Below, one piece after another: positions 1 to 4,802 of a stretch of DNA of 6,324 nt. This DNA is from Candidatus Saccharimonadota bacterium (lineage in GTDB: Bacteria > Patescibacteriota > Saccharimonadia > Saccharimonadales > SLHW01): positions 1-6,324 of the forward strand of contig SLOC01000074.1 in the NCBI GenBank assembly GCA_007132685.1, written 5' to 3'. The notes beneath the pieces were generated by a model that was given only the letters and a program-made list of their open reading frames with translations, searched no databases and was not told the origin of the DNA. Each line of letters opens with the position of its first letter. Positions within the stretch are counted from its first letter, which is position 1. Position numbers and translations under genes: made by a program.

Positions 1-23
1 ATTTTAGGTTTTTGTTTTTCCAT
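1..23 (-). CDS. Possible start of an unidentified gene running off the left edge (7 codons visible)
   Basis: An ATG at 23-21 opens a minus-strand frame reading MEKQKPK up to the window edge. The only support is position: a good minus-strand promoter (73-101) lies just upstream and would give a leader of about 43 nt. There is no clear Shine-Dalgarno sequence; the upstream bases are A-rich (AAAAGAA). Another ATG at 36-34 in a different frame stops after 10 codons. Too little is visible to name a product, and the real start could lie outside the window. Confidence 0.3.
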
Positions 24-72
24 TTCTTTTATACATTTTTATTAATGATTTATTGGAGATAGAATAATAAAC

Positions 73-101
73 ATATTAGCATATTGTTGCGTCATAGTCA
101 A
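73..101 (-). promoter_or_regulatory. Sigma-70-type promoter with extended -10, reading toward the left edge
   Basis: On the minus strand a -35 box TTGACT (101-96) is separated by exactly 17 bp from a -10 box TAATAT (78-73). The -10 is directly preceded by TGC, an extended -10 arrangement. The start site should be near base 66. The same TGC-TAATAT block with a 17-bp spacer recurs at 4590-4618, which supports both as real promoters. It lies downstream of the kinase-like gene and points away from it, so it most likely drives the next gene to the left. Confidence 0.6.
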
Positions 102-170
102 ATAGCGTATAATCCTTTCGATTACTCGTGCATAGCAAAGAGAATGTCCCCTAGCGATGTGTCTATAGAT

Positions 171-875
171 TTATTGGTCGATTACCCAGAGCTTGTGTTT
201 GCTACCAGCGACAGGAGTTCTGAGTCGCTCTACTAACACGTTGCCTTCGTGCCAATCAGTTATTAGTTCACTTGGGGCGTGACCCTGTTCAGCAACAGCT
301 TGATCAATAATTTTTCTCGCTAGGTGATACCGCTCTCTTATTTCGTCTTGTGTCTCTGGCGCAATTGGACCACCGAATTCTGCTATCACTCCTTTGCGCT
401 CTAACTCTGACGAATCATCTGGATGCAGGATATGACCGACATTGACTCCACTATCAACCTTTTGCATCAATACATATTGCATATCTGAGTGTTGAGGCTC
501 AATAAGCGCATAATGAGTTGCCACATCGATCCAGCGAGGCACTGATCCGGACTCTATTGAAAAACTTATAAGATCGAGTCGCTCAAGCATGTCTTGCATA
601 GAGTGTGCTCTCGTCTCTTTCATGACTAGCTCTCGATTGACTGAATATATTCGAGAGTTTGACCCCTCAGCAAAGAATTCACGAATGACACTACCTACCA
701 GCGCAGTTCGGCCAATTGCTTCGTTCAAATACGTACTTATGAGGGCGTCTACTTCAGGTTGTTCGTCCAGAAGCTCTTGTCCCCGGCTAGTCATTAGTAT
801 CTTGCAATCCGAAGCTTCATATCGTTCCCAGCTTGCACCATCAGGCCGTGAAATTGTTTCGATGTGTTTCAGCAT
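171..875 (-). CDS. Protein-kinase-fold / aminoglycoside-phosphotransferase-like protein, ends at the metal-binding Asp
   Basis: The 234-residue product shows the order of motifs of the protein-kinase/APH fold. There is a glycine-serine loop GSNSRIYS (71-78), a candidate ATP-anchoring lysine in VMKE (K86), a hinge-like stretch YVLMQKVDSG (134-143), a catalytic-loop-like TDWHEGNVLV (206-215; D207 and N212 match the Asp and Asn of the APH HGDxHxxN loop), and LWVIDQ (229-234; D233 matches the DFG/IDF metal-binding Asp). The protein stops one residue after that Asp, so the usual helical C-lobe is absent. The ATG at 875 is preferred over a TTG at 896 because GAGG sits 5 nt upstream of it and a promoter lies just beyond. 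No signal peptide or membrane segment is seen. The substrate is unknown: small molecule, protein, or none if it is a pseudokinase. The fold is inferred from motifs only. Confidence 0.6.
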   Translation of the reverse strand: MLKHIETISRPDGASWERYEASDCKILMTSRGQELLDEQPEVDALISTYLNEAIGRTALVGSVIREFFAEGSNSRIYSVNRELVMKETRAHSMQDMLERLDLISFSIESGSVPRWIDVATHYALIEPQHSDMQYVLMQKVDSGVNVGHILHPDDSSELERKGVIAEFGGPIAPETQDEIRERYHLARKIIDQAVAEQGHAPSELITDWHEGNVLVERLRTPVAGSKHKLWVIDQ

Positions 876-880
876 ACCAT

Positions 881-884
881 CCTC
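881..884 (-). promoter_or_regulatory. Ribosome binding site that fixes the start of the kinase-like gene
   Basis: On the minus strand GAGG (884-881) stands 5 nt before ATG 875-873. The TTG at 896, which would lengthen the protein by 7 residues, has no such site and would leave almost no leader after the predicted promoter. This decides for the ATG. Confidence 0.6.
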
Positions 885-900
885 GTAACTGCTCAAATAC

Positions 901-928
901 TTCTAAATATAGAATCAATAATAATTCT
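901..928. repeat. Overlapping small inverted repeats over the kinase-gene promoter
   Basis: On the plus strand TTCTA-AATA-TAGAA (901-914) overlaps AGAAT-8 nt-ATTCT (911-928), giving three alternating TTCT/AGAA half-sites about 10-14 bp apart. They cover the -10 box and the spacer of the predicted minus-strand promoter, the usual place for a repressor operator. The arms are only 5 bp and AT-rich, so chance is a serious alternative. Confidence 0.3.
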
Positions 929-935
929 CAAACAA
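906..935 (-). promoter_or_regulatory. Probable promoter of the kinase-like gene
   Basis: On the minus strand TTGTTT (935-930) is followed after 18 bp by TATATT (911-906). The predicted start site is near 899, giving a leader of about 24 nt that contains the GAGG ribosome site. The region is strongly AT-rich, so a chance match is possible, but spacing and position fit. It lies between the murE stop and the kinase-like gene, so that gene probably has its own transcript rather than relying only on murE read-through. Confidence 0.45.
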
Positions 936-960
936 TAGCATATTTTTGTTTATTTAGCAA

Positions 961-2250
961 TTACTTTTTATGGTTTTTGAGGAGTTTTTTGATTGTCTCG
1001 ACTTCGTTCCAAGGTTCGAGTTTACCACCCATGTTGCGTGAATCCTGGTGGCCGATTCCGGTCACGTACACGATGTCGTCCTTTTTTGCCGCCTTCAGCG
1101 CCGCAGCAATCGCTTTTTCACGATCACTTATCTCTTTTGTTTTGCTAATACCTTTGCCTTTTTTGATACCCTTCATGACCATCTTGCGAATAGCTGCGGG
1201 GGCTTCGGTGTAGGTTTCGTCGTCCGTTAGATAAATCTTATCAGCATGCTTGGCCACTGCTTCGCCCATCTTGGGGCGCTTATCTTTGTCGCGGTCACCC
1301 GTCGCGCCAAACACTGCCAATACCCTGCCCTTTGTGCTCACCTGAAGCGATACGAGTGCTTTCTCAAGCGCATCTGGAGTTACTGCATAATCAACAAATA
1401 CACCAAACGATTGACCCGCTTCGACTGGCTGCATACGGCCTGGCACCTGGTCCATTTTGGATAACCCTGTAGCGATAGTCGAAAGCTTAAGCCCTAGCAC
1501 TGAGCCTGTCGCCGCAGCTGCTGCAGCGTTCGACACGTTAAACATACCTATCATCGGCAGTTGTACAGTGGCTTTTTCACCATCGAGAGATAACTGAAAC
1601 TCCGTGCCTTTTTTGCTTGCTTTTACGTCGCTGATACGCACATCGCTGCCGTTCTTTTCACCGTACGTTTGGGGTAAGCCGACGCTTTGTTTCTCGAAGT
1701 AACCATACTTCGGGTCGTCACGGTTTAATACACAGTATGTGGGATTTAGGTAGCGATTAAATAGACGGGCCTTCATCGCAGTGTATTCTTCCATGCTCCC
1801 GTGATAATCCAGGTGATCCTGCGACAAATTAGTAAATACTGCGACCTCTATCGGAACATTCATGACTTTATGTTGATGCAAGGCGTGGCTTGTTACCTCG
1901 AGCACCACATAATCAGCACTGCTATCTTTAGCCTTTTTGAAAAAACTAAGCAATTCACTCGTAATTGGTACGGTGGTGTGTCGCGTATTCACCTCTTGCT
2001 TACCATCAACTTCAACTACGGCAGTCGTAAATAGTGCAGTCTTGTAGCCAGCATTTTTAAGCATGCTATTTATCATCATGCAGGTAGTTGTCTTACCGTT
2101 GGTTCCGGTCACTCCGATAATCTGTAGATCGCGTGCTGGATACCCATAACGCATCTGCATCGCGTGAATGCGACTTTTCCTATACGTCTCTTCGGCAACC
2201 TTGGTGCCAGCAGATGGCAACACTTTGCGAACGACTTTTTTCGGGTTCAT
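961..2250 (-). CDS. murE: MurE-type Mur ligase (UDP-MurNAc-tripeptide synthetase), short N-terminus
   Basis: MurE is a cytoplasmic ligase that adds the third residue (meso-DAP or L-Lys) to UDP-MurNAc-L-Ala-D-Glu using ATP. The 429-residue product has the P-loop GVTGTNGKTTT (46-56), NLSQDHLDYH with the lysine of AMKARLF (K160, the carbamylated Lys of Mur ligases), VPGRMQPV, VDYAVTPDALE, and GATGDRDKDKRPKMG (315-329), all diagnostic of MurE rather than MurC, D or F. The P-loop lies about 60 residues earlier than in E. coli MurE, so most of the uracil-binding N-terminal domain is missing. The specificity motif DNPR (DAP enzymes) is replaced by DETY (344-347), the His of VDYAHTPD is Val, and GKGHE is GIGHQ, so the third amino acid cannot be predicted. 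ATG 2250 has AGAG 8 nt upstream. ATG 2256 and GTG 2274 are in-frame alternatives. The upstream 183-residue gene ends 64 bp away on the same strand. Confidence 0.85.
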   Translation of the reverse strand: MNPKKVVRKVLPSAGTKVAEETYRKSRIHAMQMRYGYPARDLQIIGVTGTNGKTTTCMMINSMLKNAGYKTALFTTAVVEVDGKQEVNTRHTTVPITSELLSFFKKAKDSSADYVVLEVTSHALHQHKVMNVPIEVAVFTNLSQDHLDYHGSMEEYTAMKARLFNRYLNPTYCVLNRDDPKYGYFEKQSVGLPQTYGEKNGSDVRISDVKASKKGTEFQLSLDGEKATVQLPMIGMFNVSNAAAAAATGSVLGLKLSTIATGLSKMDQVPGRMQPVEAGQSFGVFVDYAVTPDALEKALVSLQVSTKGRVLAVFGATGDRDKDKRPKMGEAVAKHADKIYLTDDETYTEAPAAIRKMVMKGIKKGKGISKTKEISDREKAIAAALKAAKKDDIVYVTGIGHQDSRNMGGKLEPWNEVETIKKLLKNHKK

Positions 2251-2262
2251 AGCCATAGCTCT

Positions 2263-2302
2263 ATGATACCGCACCGAATTCGAGTTTTGCTAACGATTTA
2301 TA
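2263..2302 (-). promoter_or_regulatory. Candidate -10 elements upstream of murE
   Basis: Two possible -10 boxes read toward murE: TATAAA (2302-2297) and TATCAT (2268-2263). The first would give a leader of about 40 nt. The second would start the RNA almost exactly at ATG 2256, giving a leaderless message. Neither has a good -35 box (best 3 of 6 matches), so murE may instead be co-transcribed with the 183-residue gene. Confidence 0.25.
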
Positions 2303-2314
2303 GCGTATTATTTA

Positions 2315-2866
2315 CTACTGGTAGCGCGCGTCTCTCAGAGCTTTTATTGCACTTTGTAATATTCGCAACTCTTCTTCTCGCTCAATAGATACCAAGACCT
2401 CACTGCCATCCTTTTCCTGTTTTTTATACCTTGCTGAAGCACCGATTGTTTGTTTTTGGCTTGGATTGTCATCATATGTCTGCACAGCAGTAATTTGCAC
2501 TGGTAATTCTTGTTTAGCAGATGAGGTAATCGGCTCAGAAAATATCACATCAGTCATGATAACCGATGGCGGCATCCGCAGGCCAACCGGCTCTTCACGA
2601 TAGTTCTTTACCGCAATCCCAACCGGAACACCCTTTACTTCAATTACACGACTAGTAATAGTGCCGACAGCAGAGGCAGCCTGAAGATTATCAGCCTCTT
2701 TGCCAAATGTATCAAAGACAACTCCATCTGTAACTGTCGCTTCAGGTGCGCTAATCAAGTCTTTAGCAAGCTCCGATATCTCCTGAGCAGCTTCAGTTTT
2801 TAGCGCTTCGTGGTGGCGCATGTACTCTGGTGTCCGGGGGTAATTCATAGAAACATATATAAACAT
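2315..2866 (-). CDS. Hypothetical protein, 183 residues, unrecognised
   Basis: I do not recognise this protein. It has no signal peptide or membrane segment and looks cytoplasmic. An N-terminal segment (about 12-38, rich in E, A, K and H) is probably helical. The middle (about 45-130) alternates short hydrophobic strands with polar turns (VTDGVVFDTF, VIEVKGVPVGIAV, SVIMTDVIFSEPI, LPVQITAVQTY), suggesting a beta-rich domain. The C-terminus (159-181, IEREEELRILQSAIKALRDA) is a charged amphipathic helix that could be a short coiled coil. ATG 2866 and ATG 2848 are both possible starts and neither has a Shine-Dalgarno site. The frame ends in TAG, 64 bp before murE on the same strand, and the gene is divergent from tsaD. 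It is probably a real gene because of length, absence of a competing frame, and promoter-like sequence upstream. No function can be assigned. Confidence 0.65.
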   Translation of the reverse strand: MFIYVSMNYPRTPEYMRHHEALKTEAAQEISELAKDLISAPEATVTDGVVFDTFGKEADNLQAASAVGTITSRVIEVKGVPVGIAVKNYREEPVGLRMPPSVIMTDVIFSEPITSSAKQELPVQITAVQTYDDNPSQKQTIGASARYKKQEKDGSEVLVSIEREEELRILQSAIKALRDARYQ

Positions 2867-2927
2867 TTTTTTGCTTATAATGCAATGGTACGTCGTCGGT
2901 CACATCTGTTATCATTTATATGTCTTC
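2867..2927. promoter_or_regulatory. Divergent promoter region between the 183-residue gene and tsaD
   Basis: Leftward, GTGACC (2903-2898) is followed after 18 bp by TATAAG (2879-2874), which predicts a start near 2867, one base before ATG 2866. Rightward, TTATAT (2916-2921) places a start at about 2928, exactly the tsaD ATG, although no good -35 box is seen. Neither ATG has a Shine-Dalgarno sequence. Both messages may therefore be leaderless or nearly so. This is inferred from consensus matches only. Confidence 0.4.
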
Positions 2928-4067
2928 ATGAAAATTCTTGGAATCGAGACCAGTTGTGATGAGACGGCCTGCGGGATCGTCGAGGATGGCAGCAAACTAC
3001 TGAGCAATGTAGTGCTCTCAAGTATTGATTTGCACAAGACGTACGGCGGTGTCGTACCCGAAATTGCGGCGCGCAGCCATATCGAGGCAATCATCCCAGT
3101 AATCGAACAATCTCTCGAGCAAGCCAAATGCTCGTGGGATGATATCGATGGTATTGCGGTGACGTACGGTGCCGGCTTAGGCGGTTCATTGCTTGTTGGC
3201 GTCATGACTGCACGCACTCTCGCAATTGCCAAGAATAAGCCGCTATATGCAATTAACCATGTTGAAGCACACATCTACGCCAACTTTTTGACCGCAACAG
3301 GAGCAGTTTCGTCTAGATCGAATCATAGCTCCACTGCTAACGACACTGCTCCTGCTGCTGTACAAGAATGGAGAATCGGAGACGACAGCTATAAATTGCG
3401 AGCACAACAGCCGGAGTTTCCGATGCTTGGCCTCATTGTCAGTGGCGGGCACACACAGCTTGTACTCTGGCGTGACCACTTCGACTACACACTGCTTGGG
3501 CAAACCCGCGACGATGCCGTCGGCGAAGCTTTTGATAAGGTAGCCAAAATCATCGGTCTCCCCTACCCTGGCGGGCCCAGCATTAGCAGCGCGGCAGAGA
3601 CTGGCGACGCCGAGACGTATCAGCTGCCGAAGGCTCGGCTTGATTCCGCGTATGAGTTTAGCTTCAGCGGGCTTAAGACAGCCGTTTTACGACTCGCACA
3701 AAATGAAATCGGGCACAGCCACGACTTTCCCTCGTACAAGGTCGCAGAGAATCTCTCAGAAAGCCAGAGGGCAAACATTGCTGCCAGTTTTCAGCGCATA
3801 GCTGCTGAAACTTTGGTTGACGCCACCCTTCAAGCATATGATGAGCATCAACCAAAAAGCGTCGTCATCGGCGGCGGTGTAGCAGCTAACCAAGAACTGC
3901 GTCGTCAGCTAGCCGAGCGACTCCCCTTGCCTATCGAGTATCAGGATATCCGCCTAATGACCGACAACGGCGCCATGGTTGCCACACTTGGTTGCTATCA
4001 CGCGATGCGTGGCCAGCCCATAGCTAACCCGGAAACGCTATCAATTGAACCCAACCTATCAATGTAA
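2928..4067 (+). CDS. tsaD: tRNA N6-threonylcarbamoyladenosine (t6A37) transferase subunit TsaD
   Basis: TsaD (Kae1/YgjD family) transfers the threonylcarbamoyl group from TC-AMP to A37 of ANN-decoding tRNAs, working with TsaB and TsaE after TsaC makes the intermediate. The 379-residue product starts MKILGIETSCDET and carries the metal ligands H111 and H115 (HVEAH) and D346 (LMTDNGAM). It also has the ATPase-fold motifs VSGGHTQL (171-178), DDAVGEAFDKVAK (195-207), YPGGP (213-217) and VIGGGVAANQELR (313-325). The protein is about 40 residues longer than usual owing to a Ser/Ala/Thr-rich insert (about 122-160) between the HxxxH site and the SGGHTQ strand. All catalytic parts are intact. ATG 2928 is chosen because the family starts at MKILGIETS; upstream in-frame codons encode nothing family-like. 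No ribosome site is seen. tsaB, tsaC and tsaE are not in the window. The stop abuts the convergent gene. Confidence 0.95.
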   Translation: MKILGIETSCDETACGIVEDGSKLLSNVVLSSIDLHKTYGGVVPEIAARSHIEAIIPVIEQSLEQAKCSWDDIDGIAVTYGAGLGGSLLVGVMTARTLAIAKNKPLYAINHVEAHIYANFLTATGAVSSRSNHSSTANDTAPAAVQEWRIGDDSYKLRAQQPEFPMLGLIVSGGHTQLVLWRDHFDYTLLGQTRDDAVGEAFDKVAKIIGLPYPGGPSISSAAETGDAETYQLPKARLDSAYEFSFSGLKTAVLRLAQNEIGHSHDFPSYKVAENLSESQRANIAASFQRIAAETLVDATLQAYDEHQPKSVVIGGGVAANQELRRQLAERLPLPIEYQDIRLMTDNGAMVATLGCYHAMRGQPIANPETLSIEPNLSM

Positions 4068-4562
4068 CTATCCCTGTTGTTGTATGCTCTTGTGGATTAT
4101 GTACCAATTGACCGTCTTGGCAAGCGCTTCAGCTGCAGAAGACAGCCTCTCGCCCTCATCCTGATGTACCACTTCTAAAACGTTCATTCGTACTCGCCTA
4201 ATCTCTTGCGCGACGCCCTCAGTAATGGTTCCTTTAAAGATATGCGGCATGATTACGCCGTATCCTAATCGATGGCTGGCTGACTCATACAACTCCTTAT
4301 CTCTAGGTTTGTCTTGAGACCTTACACGAGCTTCTAGCACCTCCAGTCCATCATGGACTCGTGGTATATGAACATCATGGGCATGAGCTAGCACATGTCG
4401 TCCAAATTTTTCGGCGACGACCCTATCGCGATGCCTTGTTGGTTCTTCGGCGGGAATGGCAATAATTGGGCTTACGTCATATGCCATTTCAGCGATATAA
4501 GCTGCTCTACCCCAGAAATGTATTCCACCTCTTTGTTGTTCGATCAAGAAAGATTTTTTCAT
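4068..4562 (-). CDS. Hypothetical protein, 164 residues, histidine-rich, unrecognised
   Basis: I do not recognise this protein. It is soluble in appearance, with no signal peptide or membrane segment. Histidine is abundant (11 of 164), with five in 15 residues (H56, H60, H62, H65, H70) around VLAHAHDVHIPRVHDG. This could bind a metal but matches no motif I know. The C-terminal part (about 112-160) looks helical. It has one of the best promoters in the window (TTGACA, 17 bp, TGC-TAATAT). ATG 4562 has only a weak AGG 3 nt upstream. The TAG stop occupies the bases immediately after the tsaD TAA, so the two convergent genes have no spacer. The valS upstream region lies divergently next to it. The strong promoter and tight packing make it a real gene; its function is unknown. 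Confidence 0.7.
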   Translation of the reverse strand: MKKSFLIEQQRGGIHFWGRAAYIAEMAYDVSPIIAIPAEEPTRHRDRVVAEKFGRHVLAHAHDVHIPRVHDGLEVLEARVRSQDKPRDKELYESASHRLGYGVIMPHIFKGTITEGVAQEIRRVRMNVLEVVHQDEGERLSSAAEALAKTVNWYIIHKSIQQQG

Positions 4563-4579
4563 AAGCCTACACTATCCGC

Positions 4580-4618
4580 ATTATACTATATATTAGCACT
4601 TTTGTATATGTTTGTCAA
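4580..4618 (-). promoter_or_regulatory. Strong promoter of the 164-residue hypothetical gene
   Basis: A perfect -35 box TTGACA (4618-4613, minus strand) is followed after exactly 17 bp by TAATAT (4595-4590), preceded by TGC as an extended -10. A perfect TATAAT (4585-4580) follows 4 bp downstream of that hexamer but is too far from TTGACA to pair with it. It could be a second start. The leader would be about 11-21 nt. Confidence 0.75.
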
Positions 4619-4620
4619 TG

Positions 4621-4649
4621 TTTACCCCTGTTGTTTGGTGTGTTATTAT
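4621..4649 (+). promoter_or_regulatory. Rightward promoter of the small RNA / valS leader
   Basis: TTTACC (4621-4626) is followed after 17 bp by TATTAT (4644-4649), with TG at 4641-4642 giving an extended -10. The predicted start is near 4656. Its -35 box lies only 2 bp from the -35 box of the leftward promoter at 4613-4618, so the two polymerase sites are back to back and probably interfere or are co-regulated. Confidence 0.6.
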
Positions 4650-4724
4650 ACTTATGAAAACAAAAACGAGAGCCAGCCACATCGTGGCCGTACCTTTGAA
4701 ACAAAAGGCACAACAATCGAGGAT

Positions 4725-4777
4725 CTAGCTAAGAGGGTTTCATGTGAAAGCCTGTTGGTTAGTTTTTTGATTTTTTT
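4725..4777 (+). terminator. Intrinsic terminator upstream of valS
   Basis: CTAGCTAA (4725-4732) pairs with TTGGTTAG (4755-4762), allowing two G-U pairs. The stem continues as AGG (4734-4736) with CCT (4751-4753) and TTTC (4738-4741) with GAAA (4746-4749), closed by a four-base loop ATGT. There are 15 pairs, interrupted by two G-G mismatches. The stem is followed at once by six T (4763-4768), then GA, then seven T (4771-4777). It lies about 105 bp before the valS start codon, so transcripts from the 4621-4649 promoter should end here unless antitermination occurs. Confidence 0.7.
4738..4749. repeat. Second near-palindrome TTTCATGTGAAA, one base different from the parS-like word
   Basis: This 12-mer differs from the palindrome at 4775-4786 only at one central base (T for C) and lies 37 bp upstream of it. 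As a 16-mer (4736-4751) it matches parS at 12 positions. In RNA the two copies could pair over all 12 positions (one G-U), which would compete with the terminator hairpin whose inner arms this word forms. The pair may be a two-site operator, a weak parS cluster or an RNA switch. Confidence 0.4.
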
Positions 4778-4786
4778 CACGTGAAA
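4775..4786. other. parS-like palindrome TTTCACGTGAAA
   Basis: This perfect 12-bp palindrome is the core of the widely conserved ParB binding site parS (TGTTTCACGTGAAACA). Extended to 16 bp (4773-4788) it matches 14 of 16 positions; the outer G at position 2 and C at position 15 are both T. No other CACGTG occurs in the window. The site begins inside the T tract of the terminator, so it could be fortuitous or bind another palindrome-recognising factor. No parA or parB gene is in the window. Confidence 0.4.
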
Positions 4787-4802
4787 TACACTGGTAAACA
4801 CT

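Larger units (their letters stand above)
4656..4777 (+). ncRNA. Candidate small RNA or attenuated valS leader (promoter to terminator, about 110-120 nt)
   Basis: A predicted start near 4656 and an intrinsic terminator ending in the T tracts at 4763-4777 define a compact transcription unit. It begins with an A-rich single-stranded segment. Two small hairpins follow: GCCAC/GTGGC (4676-4680 with 4684-4688, loop ATC) and CCTTT/AAAGG (4693-4697 with 4704-4708, loop GAAACA). The terminator hairpin comes last. The loop bases GAAAC (4698-4702) are complementary to GTTTC (4737-4741) in the terminator stem, so an alternative pairing is possible. The only ORF, ATG 4654 to TAG 4728 (24 codons, basic), has no ribosome site and its ATG sits about 2 nt before the predicted start. 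Since the unit precedes valS on the same strand, it could be a regulatory leader. No T-box, riboswitch or known sRNA consensus is recognised. Confidence 0.45.

Noticed and set aside
105..122. Hairpin GTAATC/GATTAT (minus strand) as terminator of the kinase-like gene
   Set aside because: It has six weak pairs with a G-U and is not followed by a T tract.
144..236. Plus-strand 30-codon ORF with a possible TTGTTG/TATAAT promoter at 84-113
   Set aside because: It is antisense to the end of the kinase-like gene, has no spaced ribosome site, and its sequence has no protein-like features.
171..875. Bud32-type kinase partner of TsaD/Kae1
   Set aside because: Kae1-Bud32 pairing is archaeal/eukaryotic. 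The gene is not adjacent to tsaD, and its TDWHEGN loop differs from the Bud32 HGDLTTSN motif.
2871..2927. N-terminal extension of TsaD from TTG 2871
   Set aside because: The extra 19 residues do not resemble the family. They have no ribosome site and cover the divergent promoter region.
4654..4728. 24-codon ORF as a Val attenuator leader peptide or microprotein
   Set aside because: It has only two Val codons close together, no ribosome site, and the ATG lies about 2 nt before the predicted transcript start. Kept only as a remark under the small-RNA entry.
4395..4784. 129-codon plus-strand ORF across the intergenic region
   Set aside because: It overlaps the 164-residue gene antisense, runs through both promoters and the terminator, and has low-complexity Cys/Tyr/Phe-rich sequence typical of a shadow frame.
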